A program made the translations under genes and the position numbers. DNA of 64,000 nt. Source: Rostratula benghalensis. Its lineage: Eukaryota; Chordata; Aves; Charadriiformes; Rostratulidae. The notes below the pieces were generated by a model that worked only from the letters and a program-made list of their open reading frames with translations, ran no database searches and was not told the origin of the DNA. Position 1 is the stretch's first letter, and each line of letters opens with the position of its first letter. Below are positions 25,901 through 39,884 of the stretch, one piece after another. The stretch is from positions 1,292,875 through 1,356,874 of the forward strand of contig VXAI01000091.1 of the NCBI GenBank assembly GCA_013399305.1, given 5' to 3'.

Positions 25901-27649
25901 CTGCCAGTGCACACTCCATTGAGAACAGCCCAGGAAAGAAACGGTATTTGTTCCCAGTGCTCTCAGGCAGCAAGGTAGGCGTCTTCTCGAATGAAAGAGC
26001 ATATGGTCTGAAAAACAGCTATGATCTGAGTACCAAGGGTTGGGACTTCTTTGCTTTTTCCTTTTTTCCAATTTGTTCGAAGCAGAAATCAAACTGACAA
26101 GCTTGATAATTATAGGCAGTGTGCTTTGGCAAGTACAGTAACTCTTTCCAAGTAGTGGCAGCTGAATATAGTAGGCAATTCCCAACCTCCTACCCCAGAG
26201 TGGGTAATCTTCCTCTTCTCTTGCTGTGCATTACCTCGACTGCCAAGTACAAAACACATATAATAGAGGGAATGCTATCGGGTCACATCAAGACCTGAAA
26301 GTTTAGAATTTTTATAGATCAACTTGAACAAGAATTTGTAGACAATGAAAATTCTTCCTTATACCTTTACATCAAAAAAAAGTTAACACATAAGGCAGCA
26401 CCCTCCACATTTCATATTACACAGGTTCACCAGGTGAAACTGAGCAGATGCCAAAGAGAATGTAGGTCTTTCATTGTTGCTTAAGGTGAGGGAATTGGGA
26501 AAAATAAGAATACAAAAAGGAAAAGTAGATTACATTTTAGAAAACACCTCTGTGTTGCAGCCTGGGGAGTTTGATTTAATGTGGTAGGTATCCTTGGAAG
26601 TAAGCATTCCAGATTTCATGTGCTTTTTGAGCTTTAATTAAATAATTTTCAAAAGAATACCATATGTGCACAGGCTTCTCAAGGGCTAAGCATGTAAATT
26701 TCTACCTTGATATTCACAGACTGTTGAAGCCATTCCAGCATGGAAGGAGGCTCAGGGTTTTTCCGTTTCTTCCAAATAACTGCCTGAGCAACTACCAGTG
26801 AAACCAAATTGGCATCTAGTAATCTTTGTCACATTCTTCAAGGTTCAAGTTCACAACGTACAAGCTACTGCATTACTGAGAAATTTTCCCAGGAAGAAAA
26901 CACACCTTTATGAGCGCTTTTATTCTCCCGTAGTAATAATAAAAAAAACATTAAAGCATACATAATGCAGCAGTCAGTACCTATTCTAGCTGTGCAGCAG
27001 TACAAAGTAAAGGGAGCCCAGAAGAACAAAGAGAAGGCGTGAGTAAGTGCTAACACAGGCACCAGGTGGAGCGGCAAAGCCATCCGTACCCCAACTGTCT
27101 GACTCACACAGCTTGTTTTTATACACATCAACGGCGAGACAAATTCCACTGTTATGTGCAGCTTTGATAATACATAATTAGTTGGTCATTTAACAACCGT
27201 CAGAAAAAATAGGACAGTAATCATGGTGGGGGGAAAGAATGAAACGCAACAAAAAGCAGCTGAATTAGCCCCTGCAGCCAGCAATTTTTTGAACTCTTTG
27301 GGTAGTTTCTCAGACTGTAACAATAGAAGTGATTTTGAAATAGGAGCCCTTCTTACATTGGCATTGGTGCTGATTGACATCCCTCATTCAAACTAAAAAT
27401 TCTGTAGTACAGAACTTTCTTAAAGAAATATTTTACAACCTGCATAACTACTGCAAGCTTTCTTTCTTTGATCAGAGCGATGAAGTGATCGAAAGCTACG
27501 CAGGTGGGGGTACAGGGAGGCAGGAGATGAACAGACATGAGGTTTAACTCTGGGAGAGACTCACAACTGATCAAAAAGCAAGCTCATCTCTAACTATCTC
27601 TTATGCTGAATAGGATAAAAAAAGATGAGTCCTAAAAGTAACAAAAATC
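22976..27649. other. Unique non-coding DNA
   Basis: The first few hundred bases, to about 23440, are GC-richer and may contain the far end of the LTR at 22373. Beyond that the DNA is AT-rich with no recognised gene, repeat or RNA. Open frames here, such as 25453-25803 minus and 25853-26185 minus, have no recognisable domains. Confidence 0.45.
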
Positions 27650-27726
27650 GGTTCCAGTCCTCACTGCAGACAATGGGAAATATGCCATTAGCTTCAACTG
27701 ATGTAAATATCTGCAGAATCCTGCTA
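27650..27726. mobile_element. Ancient palindromic sauropsid repeat relic
   Basis: The sequence reads CCAGTCCTCACTGCAGACAA, then TGGGAAATATGCCATTAGC, TTCAACTGATGTAAATATC and GAATCCTG. It resembles an interspersed family common in turtles, crocodilians and birds whose copies contain inverted CCATTGAAGTCAATGG-type cores between CCTGATTC-type arms. The copy is heavily diverged. The family is recalled, not aligned. Confidence 0.4.
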
Positions 27727-28844
27727 TAAAATGGCTGAAAATATTTTGTGACAGGAAGAAAGCAGTGGAGTTAGCTTTTGTATTCATTAGAGGCAGCTAT
27801 TACAGTGATATTGCATTTATTAAAATATCCAACGTAATTGCAGTTTCAGGGAAAGGCTCTGATGGCTTACAAATATGATCACAGTTTTTTAGTTTATGAT
27901 GGCTGGGATCACAGACTGGGAGGAGAGCTTTTACCCAGTCACTTTATCATTCATCTCAGCTGCCTAACTCTCACAGAGGAAAATCAGTCCAAAAATGCTA
28001 GCCTGAAAGCTCTACTTTAACTTGCTCCTCTGTATTTATGCTTAGGTACTTTCCCTTGTGGAAAACTATTTTTGAACTAGCATTTATATTGCAATTTCCT
28101 ATGCAAAATTTTGTGTAGGAGAAGTAACAGCATCACGGTTGTAACTTGCAGACTCAGTTTGAGCACAGTTTGGTGGGTTTTTCTCAGCCATTCTCTACAA
28201 AGGAAGAGAACAACTCTGTAATTTTCAAGTTTTATTAAAATATAAAACTAGTTTTCTGGAGCTGGAGATGATCCTAGACTTCCAATAATCTCAGATTTTT
28301 GTCCTTTCCCCCTCAAAACAATTCCAGATTACGGGATTTCTGAGTTGGAGATGGATTTATATTTAAGATTTCTTAACATTCCATTGCATTGTAACTTAAA
28401 TTCAGTTGTAAACTCAGTTTAAGAACTTCAATATGCCAAGTGAAAATGTTGGTAAAAATTATCTTAATTAAAATATTTTTCAAGGTAGGCTTCTCTTTTA
28501 CTGATTGACTTTAATCCTGAGTTTTCCCTTAAAGCATAAAAGCCAGTAAGGAAAACCTCACACTAACTTCCTAACTCTGAAGGAACTTTATCAGAATGAA
28601 GATTACTGACCCAAGGGTTATTATCCTTTGGCTACTCTTGTTCAGATGCAGACTCTTGATAGTGTTCTCCAGTCATCCTCATCTCCTATGTTCTGCACAG
28701 TTTTGAAAAAATAAAGTTATATATATATACACATACATACACTGAAAAAACCCTTAAAATATAAACATTTATTTTATTCTTAATAAAATTGTACATACAT
28801 AATGGCTTAAATCTCAAATATTAAAGCAGTAGATCTTATGAAAT
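27727..28844. other. Unique AT-rich DNA with one TA/CA microsatellite
   Basis: The only item that stands out is a short (TA)n run passing into CATA/CACA units at 28715-28742. No gene was recognised. Confidence 0.55.
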
Positions 28845-28925
28845 AAATGTGTATTGTCATCCCCATTACACAGACAGGAGCCATGAGTCTATGGTGCAAG
28901 AACTTGTTCAAAGGCAGAAGGAATA
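28845..28925 (-). mobile_element. MIR/L2-like ancient retroelement relic
   Basis: The plus strand shows TGTCATCCCCATTACACAGA, then CAGGAGCCATGAGTC and GCAAGAACTTGTTCAAAGGC. This follows in order the reverse complement of the MIR/L2-type 3' region: ATTATCCCCATTTTACAGAT, then GAAACTGAGGCA, then AACTTGCCCAAGGTC. The order and spacing make it more convincing than the copy at 3888. Confidence 0.5.
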
Positions 28926-31900
28926 CCATGTGCAAACATGCTAGAAGAGTATGAATTGGAGTTGCACATTTTTTTCCACAGTATGTTGATACAGTGATGT
29001 CTCCTGTACCAAACAAAAGGAAAACAAACAGAAAAAATTATCAAAATTTTACATTTCAAAATTGGGCACACATGATGTCAAATCGCCAGTTTTCCAGCAA
29101 GAACCATACTGCCCTTGAGGTCAGGAGTTGATCCCCCTGGCATTTTAAGATCTAGCAGTGACTCTGGCAATAAAAATCAAGAGAATCAAAAATGAAAACA
29201 AATTCAAAAAAGGTAGCATGAAAATGTGGAATCAAAATACAGTTTTGTAAAAAAAATAAAAAAGCTTATATAAATAGGCTGCAGATAAAACGTAACATTT
29301 CACAGTAAATTTCACATCGATAAATATTATTGTATAAAGCATATGAAGACGAAGATTCCTGCTGAGAAGTTCTGACTTATAGTTCAATACCAAAACAGAA
29401 AGCAAGAACTTCTGATAAGTAGCTGAGGTGATGAGACACATAGGACATTTTTCTTTTTTAATTGTGTTGACAGACAGTGTCAACACTGCTTGTTGCCAAG
29501 TTGTTCTGTAGCTTACTTTTCCCAAACAGCTACTTTCAAAAAAATATTTTAAATGTTGAATGTTCCATAAAACTGCCTCACCTTAGATAACAGCAGCTCC
29601 TTCAACAGCAGTCAGATGTTCCCACCATTTAGTCTTATGTATGTGTGTGATGCATTTAAGCCTATTAAGGTATCCATTTTTGTAGCATTCAATACACAAA
29701 ATGCTTGTGATTTAAATAGCTTTTTTTTAAAATTATACTTCTGTGTCAGAGTGAATTTGAGCCCTATTGGATCAAACTGGAAGGCCAGCATAGGCTTGCA
29801 GCTCATCCTTGGAGAAGAGTGCTGCAAATCTGACAGACGGGCATCTGAAAATTCAAACATCCAGGGCAGTAGCCTGTATTGGTGGAAAAGGATCAATTTT
29901 CAGATTTTTTAAAATCTCTAGCTAACAGGAATTATGGCAGCAGCCAGCAGCACCAGAATTTCACGAGTCTTTCCCTAAACCAGTAGAGCCTGTGTCTCAA
30001 TGAGAGCTGCAACTGCTGCCATTTCACTTCTTGACTTTAGACCTTACCTCTCTTCTCTAAGTGTGAAGGAGTGTGAGGGTTCAAAAGATAGCTGCACCAT
30101 GCTTGTCTTTGTCATCTATTTTTTCCTTTCCAATTTTTTCAAGTAGAAGATGCCCAGGACTTTTTATACTCTTCAGTTTACTACTGTTGAAGTGCAGCTT
30201 TATATTTCCGGATGTGTGCAAGTTTCTCTTAAAAAGAGGTAGGAAAGAAAGTTCCCAAGGATTAGAATTTATATATTAAATTACATAAAAATGCTCTGTA
30301 ATGTATTTTCTCGGGCTTCTGTTTAATCCTCAAAGACCTTAAATTGTCATCTTCAATTTCTGGTAAATAACTTCTACTTATCAGGATCATTCTCTTCTGA
30401 GCCTGTGCTATGTATGATAGTACTCGTGGGGGTAGGAATTACTCATTGCAAGGAACAGGATCCAGAGAAGGAAGCTAGATAATTGGCTCTGAAATGGTGG
30501 CTTCACCTTGCATAACCCAACTCAGTGCTACGTTTGTGTCCAGCTCTGAGAAAATGTGCTTTTTGAAATTTCCAGCTAAACAGACATGTAACTTCATAGA
30601 TTGTTGGAGTTTATAAACATTGTGGGTTTTCATTAAGTTGTCAGATTGGTTTCATTTTTTGATCCAGTGCTGCAGTCAATTTGTTGACTTGATTTTGATT
30701 TGATGTCTGTAATGCTCCACTTTTACTTTCTTGGAATATTAATACTGGATAGGCTTTGATTTCATGGTTCTAGTTTAGTTCAAGTTTCTTAACAAAATGT
30801 ATTGAACTGATACTTCTAATGGGATTTTCAAAAGTGCCTAATCTGCACAAATTTTTAAGTATGCAGCACCACTGCAGAGTCTTTGAAGACATGGGTAAGT
30901 ATAAGCTAGCCAACCCAAAACGCCAACTAGCTCTCAGTGCAGCAGGAAGTTTGTTCAATACCGTGATAAGCATAATAAAAACATCATCAAGTATGCATTT
31001 GTGTGGGAAAAAAAAATACAGGCTTTGTTGTCTCTTTACTTATTTATGTATTTTTTTAAGTGTAATTCTTTTAACAATGTGTTAATACAGAACAGAACCT
31101 CAATTCTTCAATATCGCAAGAGTCGTCCAAGGATGCTTCTAGATGGAGAAAAAGGGGTATTTGCACAGCCAGACCCAGCTATTTGATGTGTCCAGATAGT
31201 CCCCATGAGCCACCTGCACTGCAAGAAGGGACAGAAGCCCATGCTTGTTCTCAGCACCTGCAAGAATTTATTTCATCTGCCTCTTGCCAGCCCATCAAGT
31301 TATATACCTAACGCTGGGTAGTGCAAATGGTCTGCAGAGCATGCAGAAATGCAAATGCCACTTCTGCATTCAGCCAAGGATTTTCTGAAGGATTGCTAAA
31401 CTGTGAGGCAAACACATCATGGAGTGCTTTGTGCCATTTTTTTGCTGGAGTCATTACAGTCTGCAGGCATAGCTCCCTACATTCACCTATAAAATTGTAT
31501 GCTCATTCCCCTGTCAGTGGCTGAGTTGGCAACAGGACTGCAATTTCCTAAATCTTCACCCTGTGCTTGAAATGTGAGGCAGTCTCATCTTTACTTCTGC
31601 ACTGAATTCAGAAGTATCTCACTGCTAAAGTGAGGCTAATTCAAAGCTAAGGCCTTTCATGGCTCTCAACACCCTCGTCCACTCCTGGCTTGACTTGATA
31701 GTTTAGAAGACGGAAATTGCAAAATGTAAAGATTCATGACGTTAAGGCTGTTCCATCTTTTTAGTCCACTTGCTCCTTGGCTTTCTCTAGGCTCTAAAGA
31801 CTTTGACTCTATTACTATATTTGACTATATTTACTATATTTGACTCTATACTATATATAGCTAAGGTAGGACTGCCACAGGTCACCTTCCCATCAGTTAG

Positions 31901-34900
31901 TTTTAATCTGGATTTGTCACTCCTCAGCTCACTCTGCTCAGACCAAGCACCCACTTCTCCGAGTAACAATTCTTATGCTGCAATATTCTCTTTGTAAATC
32001 ATTCTTATCTTAGTCTGCAGAAAAGCAAATTCATCTGGTAACCCATTCATCTTGTTGCACCAAGGACTTGCATAGAGTTTATCATAGGAAATATTTTCCC
32101 ACCACCTTTGGAAGTCGGACCTGGCACACCTAAACAGGCAAAGGCCACAGTGAGAGGCTTTGACATCCATACCACTCTGATATCACTCCAGACTTTCACC
32201 ATGATGGCTTTGCTTTCCTCAAGGGTCCATCATCTTCCCCTGCTTGCCTCTCAACACTCCTCCCCACTGACTTCCCAAGCCTCTTCCCTGCACCCTCTTC
32301 CCTGCACCCTCCCCTCCCTCTCTGAGAGGCCTTTTTCAAGCATTTGCCATATGCCTGGCCCCACCAGTCAGTGCTGCACCTCTCATAATTTTATATTTTT
32401 CAGCTCCCACAGTCAAATGATTAGGTGAGAATCTTGGCCTATGGTTTTAAGTAAGTTTCCTAGACCTCGTGGTAGCAAAGAGAAACTTAAAAACATGACT
32501 CAAGTGCACCCTAAAGGCTAAGAAACCTGAAGGCAATAAACCACACCCTAAATTTATTTTCTTTTTAAAATCTCAGTTTTAACTTTTTAACCGATCTCAG
32601 ACCTTTCTCAGACTTTCCTAGAGATTTGTGAACATCTGGGATTGGCAGTGTTGCAATCTGACCAAGCAGGTTGGAAAATACCATCCTCCAATCCAGCTGC
32701 TCCCTGAGGCCTGCTTCCCACCAGTCCCACCAGACTGCATCTCCTGAAATGCCCTTCGGCTGAGATGGACCAGGGACTCTTGCTCAATCCAGAAGGTCAC
32801 ATCATGAGCCTGAGTCACTGCTTCCCCCTTGCTGTCTTCGGAGAAGTTAATGACTACGTTGGTTTTCTTAGCTATCCCAGGGAGAGTGACATTCTTCAGG
32901 CAAATGCAGATATCTGGAAGCAGGAGAAAGAGGTGTGATCAAATCCATGTGTTTTCTGTTCCCAGAGGAGTATGAATTCAGCTCTCACCAGCAAAATCCT
33001 TCTCACTTGTTTTTCTTCTGCAAACGAACAATTCCAGGCACTCCTTCAGCTTGGTAAACATGCGCAACCTGAGGTTGGATTTTTCCAAGTAACAAGCTTT
33101 TGTTTCTTCTGTTGTTATTTCCAAACATAGCAGGCCCAAAATAAAGGTTTGTGTAAGATTTGCTCATCAAAGATTATTGATTTCCTGCCTAACAAACATG
33201 GCATTTCACTCCAGCTGCTTACCCTGTTTTGCCTCTGTATCTTATTCTGCTTTCAGATCCCACTGTCATGCTAGGCAGAAGAGCCTGCCTCCATTATTTC
33301 CTTTCTGGCCTCGGTAAGTGTTTATATTTTAAAGTTAAATTTATTTTTCCCACTGTTCCGTGAACACTGTCATTTGGTCTTCTGACCATTCCAGTCCACC
33401 CACAAAAGCTAACAAAATTTGCAAAATACAAATTCTATGTTTTGTAAGTAGACTGAAGAATGCTGAATTCTAATGAAACAAGGCCAACGTAATAAAAAGC
33501 ACTGAAACTCAGAGCTGATGTTAAGAACGTCACCGTTAGACTCAGCCCTGCTGTGATGAGAACTGCAGGGGTTATTAAATGTGTCTTCCTTCTTAATAGC
33601 TCAATTGATGGTTTCAGTAGTGATGCACAAGTTGCTGCCAGGTGTTAGATAAAAATAACTAAATACAGTACAGTCACAACTGTGCTGATCAATGTGGGCT
33701 ATGACAAAGAGTCTTTCAAAGGAAAAAAAAAAATATTTCCCACCTTTGGTCTGCTATGGGTTAGCTGATTCATAAGCCTTACTTGAAATAGCAAAAAAAA
33801 AAAAAATTTATCTGCAAACAGTCTTGCTGGTTATGATCAATTACTAAAGGGAAATAACAATTAATGTATTTATTTTTAATAATCAATATAAATATGCCAG
33901 AAAAAACCAAACTCCTGCTATTCCAAGGTAGGGCATGGAGCATAAAATCATCAAAGCCTTTAGCTTTTGTTCTTTTTGGGCGAATAAAGAAATTATTGGA
34001 AAACCTGAAGGGGCTCCAATGACATAAATACAGCTCCAGGACTCAAGTCCCAGCCAATGGGAGGCAATTTGGGGAATCTCATCATAAAGGGCAACCAATT
34101 TCCTGGTGCCCAGGCTGAAAAGCTGCATCAAATAAAATGAGACACTGGGGCATCCTCAGAAAATCTGCAGAACCTCTGTCTATCAGTCACATGTCTAACA
34201 TGTCCCATACACAAACAGTGAATAATTAACGAAAGCCCTCCTTATGCTACTGACATTGTGAAGAGTATGTTTTCTGTGACTGAAAGAGCTAAACTCACGT
34301 GAAGATGAGCTGCCCTCTCCTTCTACATGGGAACTACAGTGATCTCCTTAAATCTATGCTTCACTGGATATAAGTGGGGATGTAAGGAAGTCACCCTGGT
34401 GCCATGGGTTGACAGCTACTGAGAAGAGCTTCAGTGGCACCTACACAGAGGTGTTAAAAGCTGCTCTAAATGGAGGCAGACAGCTGAAGGAGGGATGGGC
34501 TAGGAAAGAAAGTACAGAGAGAAATGAGACTGCAGTCTGCTCTGGTTGCTGCTTGATCTGTGAAGATAGCAGAGCCTTTTCTTAATATATGCTTTTACGT
34601 TAGGATTGAAACACTCAATAAAAATATACCTGGAGCTAACAGACAATTAGCTTTTATTGCTACTGCTTTTTGTCTGTCAGTACTCCTTAGATTAACAGCT
34701 TTACTTTTATTCCAGTATTTGAACAAATGGTGCTATTACAAGCCTCTCCTCAGAATCAGTGAAGTGGTTTGTTTTGGTAGCTAAGAGTACATTATACCCC
34801 ACAGACTATCCTCTAAGTCCGGAAAAGAATAAAAACCTTTGTACTGTGCTAGATATTATATTAAGTGGAAATTGAAAATTTTATAGGCAAAATACCTCTT

Positions 34901-37900
34901 GCAAAACAGGACTTCTGCAAGTGGCATTGTCCAACTTCACCGGGAGCTGGGTTTCCCACGCAGTGAGCTTACTGCTAATTGAAATCAGGTCAAAAAATGC
35001 ACACTGGGAGCTTTTACAAACTTTACAGAAACATAAACCAGTGGATGGCATTACAGTGGTGAACTCACAGCCTGAAATGCATGTTAAGATAAACAAGCTC
35101 CTCTTTTGCTGAGCTTCACTCCCCCACCCCCATGCCCCCTGCCCCAAGAGCACTGCTTTCACCTGGTGAAAAAGCAGAGCAGCATCTTTTTTCTGCTGGT
35201 AGGCACCAAAAGCTGTTCTGCCACAGGGACCAAAGGGACTTAAGGGGAACTGGCTCTCTAGAGAACACTGCCAGCTTTGCTAAGGTCTGACAGTGTGAAG
35301 TATGCTTACATTTTCTCTTTTTTAACTTACGTTTCTTATTCTTGCACCCCCTAGAGAAAAGAAGAAGGAAGGTGTGATCTCTCCTTTTTCTGTTTGGATG
35401 GCTTCCTTAGAGGAAAGGCAGGTGGTGCCTACGTTTAACTCTACATACTGGAGTAGTGACATTGGCAAGATCAAGGCCAAACCTGTGCCCATTTTATCCC
35501 CTGGAAAATTTGAGAGAGTCATTAAGAACTCTGTTACAAGCTGTGTCCATTGCGCTGCAGAGCTAGAAGTAAAGCAACAGCCTGCCTAGGGATCAGTATT
35601 GAACAGAGAGATGACACAAATGACTGGGGAACTGAAATGACTCACTGGCTTTGCGTTCAGCTCCACACCTACAGCCTCGTGGTTATTACGTTAAAAATAA
35701 ATTGAACCACTTTACATTATCTGCTTTAATACTGAGGCAGTATCAGTGACAGCTACCAAGGCGCTCTGTTTCTGTAAAACTCACATTCACAAATATCAAG
35801 CTATACAATTATTTATAAACATGCCAGTTTATAAAACAATAGATATATAGTAAATGCAGCTAAAACCATGTTTTTAAATTCAAAAATAGATAAATAGCAA
35901 ATGGAGATGTCATCCTGTCATGAAAACTGACTGACAGATTAATAAAATTTTCCACACTTTTCAATGTATTTATCATACATCTTCAGTGCGCACTTCTGTG
36001 ATGTGTTTGCATAAGATTCTTTCTTTTAAAATGAGTTTTCGCAAATGCTTACTTTCCCAGAAGAATAATAACACTGGACTGTACCAGTGGCCCACCGGGT
36101 GAAATTCATAACAACCACAGCGTTAATGCAGCTGCATGCTGAACTTGGCCTTCATCTTTAATATTCTTGTGATTAAAGCATGACTATAAATGAAAACAAG
36201 TGCATTCCTGACACCACAGTTGTCAGCAGGATATTTTCTTCCACCTACTTCTCCAGCACTAAAATTTCACCCATAATTGAGACTGGGAGTTGTTCTTAAT
36301 TTTTTTGAATTGGTTTACCCTAGGTTTTTTTTTTCCTTAAGATTTCTAACATCTTTTTAGTTTGATCTCCACTTAAAATGGCAATAACATCTTGTTTTTC
36401 CTCTTTGCTGAGTAGATGAGGTTATTTTTTTTCCAATTATTTTTTCCATGTGCCTTGCCTTGCATTACTCAGGAATGTTTTTCAGCTTCCACTGTACCAC
36501 TTCTCAGTTTGCTTTTGCCCTTCTGAGTTCCCCAGTCATCTCTCCTCCAAGCTAATCTGGATCACTTCGCTTACTTCATATTTTTCATCCTAGTTCTCGC
36601 TGGCTTTTCAAGACACACATACATGCATGTAAACACATGTGTATTCAGAGATGGAGGGACTTTGGTATTAACCTTTGCCCATACTAAAAATTAACCATTT
36701 TATCCTACATTAATGAGGCTTTCTGTGTTTCAGTCCGGATGGTGCAGCACTTCAGCTCTCATTCCATGAACACTTATTCCCCTCATAAAACCCTTTCATA
36801 AGGGATGGAGCCTTTTCTGAAAAGAAAATTCAATTTACATGTCATCCCATTCTTCACTAGATTTTTGTAACTTGTTCAGGGACGTTTTACAGAGAAGATA
36901 TGATTTCTCAAATGAAACACAATCTGGCTTACAAATATTTGAATATCATTTCAGTATCTCCAGGTATCAGCACCCTGACCTTGTAACATCCTTTATTTTT
37001 GTTCCTTAGAAAGAATAGGTTTCAGAAAAAATTATTCCCCAGTAATCCATGTGATGAAGATTGAGACAAATCTTTCATCATCCTGCAATACTCATTCCCC
37101 TAAATTATAGTTCAGGAAACCTACCGATCTTCATGTAGATCTTCTGATTTCACTTTAATTGAAGACTTCGTTTTATTTGTTCTTTTGTATCTCTGGTTAT
37201 CTGTGTTTCACATTTCCCACATTCCCATCTCTGAATTCCAATTTTATTTTTTTTTGGTCCTCTTTATTTCATTCAGTTGGGCAGGATTACTTTTTTTGGA
37301 AGAATTCCTATTTGCTTAGAAAAAAAACACTTGAGCCTTGCCACTGAATCTGGGGTGTTTTCTCTTACTGTCCTGCATTTTGTTCTCTCTCTATTAAGAA
37401 ATGCTTACATGTGGCCTTCACACTGGTTTCTAATAATTTCAACACTTTAAAGTAACTTTGTCTGTAGGATTTTTTCACCAGATTTTTCATTGCACAAAAT
37501 ATTTCTTTCTAAAGAAAAGTGTTAGGGTGAAAATTAATTTCTATTAACTTATTCCTTTTGAACATTCATCAAGGTTTCTTAATGGAGGCGTCTAAATTTA
37601 GGTTGAAAAATAAGTAATCTGATTTTCCTAAAGCAGTGAGCTCTCTGGCACTAAATGGAACTGCTCAACATTTTTATGTCATGATATCTGAAGGTAACAC
37701 TTTGCATACCTGTTATTTTTAAAGTCCTGAACCATATGATTTCAGAGGAAGAAAGCAAACTTTACATGGCACTCCAACTGTCCAAACCAAGCAATATCTT
37801 TCAAGGAACTAGGCCTGCAACAACATTTTAGAAATATTATAAAAAGCAGGTCTGGTCATGCTTTAGGGCCTACTCATATACATAAACTTTAGGAGCAGAA

Positions 37901-39880
37901 ATCTGAGGACACTAACTAATTGCTAAAGATAACAGAGCAATTTAAATCTGTTCCTCTGGAAATAATATCAATTACCAACATTTCTTAGAGCGCTGCCACC
38001 AATCTAACAGACACAAAGCCCCCAGAAATGAGTTAGAGACCTCAGCCCCTCTTTCCTATATCTGTGTACAGATTGACATACTTTCCTGAAAAGCACTTAA
38101 CTTTGTTAATGAAGCTATCACTCAATAAAGGAGAAATGCTTGAACAAAGCTTCTGGTATTCATCAGGTAGATATAGTGCAGTTATGAACCATGGGCTCTG
38201 ATTGACACCCAGCAGTGACAAGTTTTCAAGACACAGAAATTCAGTAAAGGTTTAATTTGCAAGTATATGCATCCTTCTTTTGCTGCTTTGTTGTTTTCCC
38301 AGATTCTCCCATAAACCACATTATTGCAAGAAAGCATTTGAAAAGCAACTGCAAAGGGCATTATTCTGCCACATCAAATTAATTGGTCTAGAGTCCTTCC
38401 TAGCTATCTTCTTTGGCTTTATGTCAGTAGCTATGCCAAAGAACCAAAAGAAATTAAAAAAACCAAAATCAAACAGATCTGTATTTTTGGTTTTATTATT
38501 AAAATAACCAAAATAAAAGCAAAAGAAAAAATTTTTATTAGATTAAATATTTAGTTCAATAGGAATCTCTGAACTCAGTTCTGAGTCACTTCACCCTAGA
38601 TGTCACTTTTCCACAAATTTCATAAGCCAGTGGAATTTTTGACACTTAAAACTTTTGATACTTCAAGAAACTCTAAAGCAAGTCAAAGAATATATTCTTT
38701 AAAATATCTTAAGAAACCACTTCAGTGTTTCACATGATGAAATCCAAGTTATTAATCTAAAGTCCCTTCCCCTAGTAAATCACTTGGTTAATTAGGGCTC
38801 TGCTATGAATTAACACAAAAATAAGTGTTGTCTTGCTTTGGTAGTAAAGCTGTAGATTCCCTCTGTTATTCCAAATAACAGATTAGATAGTAATCTAATA
38901 TGAGTTTTAGTTATTTCAAAACTGGGAAAAAAAGAATATGCACTTTAATTCAACAATAACATGTTAAAGTTCATCATCATTATTGACAATTTTGATGGCC
39001 TCCTTCCCCAAAAGGCTCTTAACTTCTTGAGAGAATTAACTTCTACTGATATGAAGATGAAATATGTGGTGAGATAACATGTTTGAAAACATTTACTCTA
39101 ACAAAATCAATGTTTTTTTTTTTTTTTAATATTAGTTCAAATGCCATAAGGTGCTTCCTAACAAGTCCATAAAAACATTTCAGGTACATTTTGGTACTGA
39201 TTATACAGACATGACCAACTTCTGAATGAGGGTGAATATCATGTCTTCATCTACTCCTAAAGGATTTCTTTGTCATGCAATAAATCATCTCTGATGATCT
39301 GTCCGACTAAGTAGAGCATTCTTTAGTTCCTTGGTTAATACCTTCAGCAGCAAGTGATAACTACTGCATCAGGTTCCACAACTGGCACATCACATGAATT
39401 TCTTTGCATTGCTGTTCCTGACAGGCTTGCTGGTTTATCAAATTATTTTTTTTTTTTCATCTGGGAGTAGTAGACTTAAATTTAACACAAAGTAGAGAAT
39501 CTCATCCTAATTCTATTAAGAATTTACGAGACTTAGAAATTGCAAAAATGAGATTTGGCATCAAACTGACTGGCAATGACCAGTATTACAAGGTTACCTC
39601 GCATTTGTCATTTTAGAAGTAAAATTCCCACCCACTGTGAACTTAAATGATGACAGAAAGGAAATAAGTGTAGAGAAGAAATAAAACTCTTTTCCTTGCT
39701 CCTTTTTGCATTGCACACGGCCAAATCATTTTCTTTTAGGTCAAACAGTCCCAGGTATACAAGTTGCTGAGCAACAGTGACACAACTATGAAGAGCAAGC
39801 TGCCCTGTCCAAATTTAGTGAATACACTCTACAGATTCTAATTGGTTTCTATAAAATTATATCCATAAATTAAAAGGGTT
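28926..39880. other. About 11 kb of unique AT-rich DNA with simple repeats
   Basis: No gene or clear interspersed repeat was recognised. Simple sequence includes imperfect ACTATATTTG units (31804-31860), an exact 14-bp tandem pair (32281-32308, unit CTCTTCCCTGCACC), an A-run (33793-33806), a 15-T run (39113-39127) and a second T-run near 39446. A plus frame at 32108-32428 is open because of a C/T-rich tract and shows no protein family. Confidence 0.5.
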
Positions 39881-39884
39881 TGGG

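Noticed and set aside
32108..32428. Plus-strand frame of 106 codons rich in Ser, Pro and Leu
   Set aside because: It is produced by a C/T-rich low-complexity tract that includes the 14-bp duplication.
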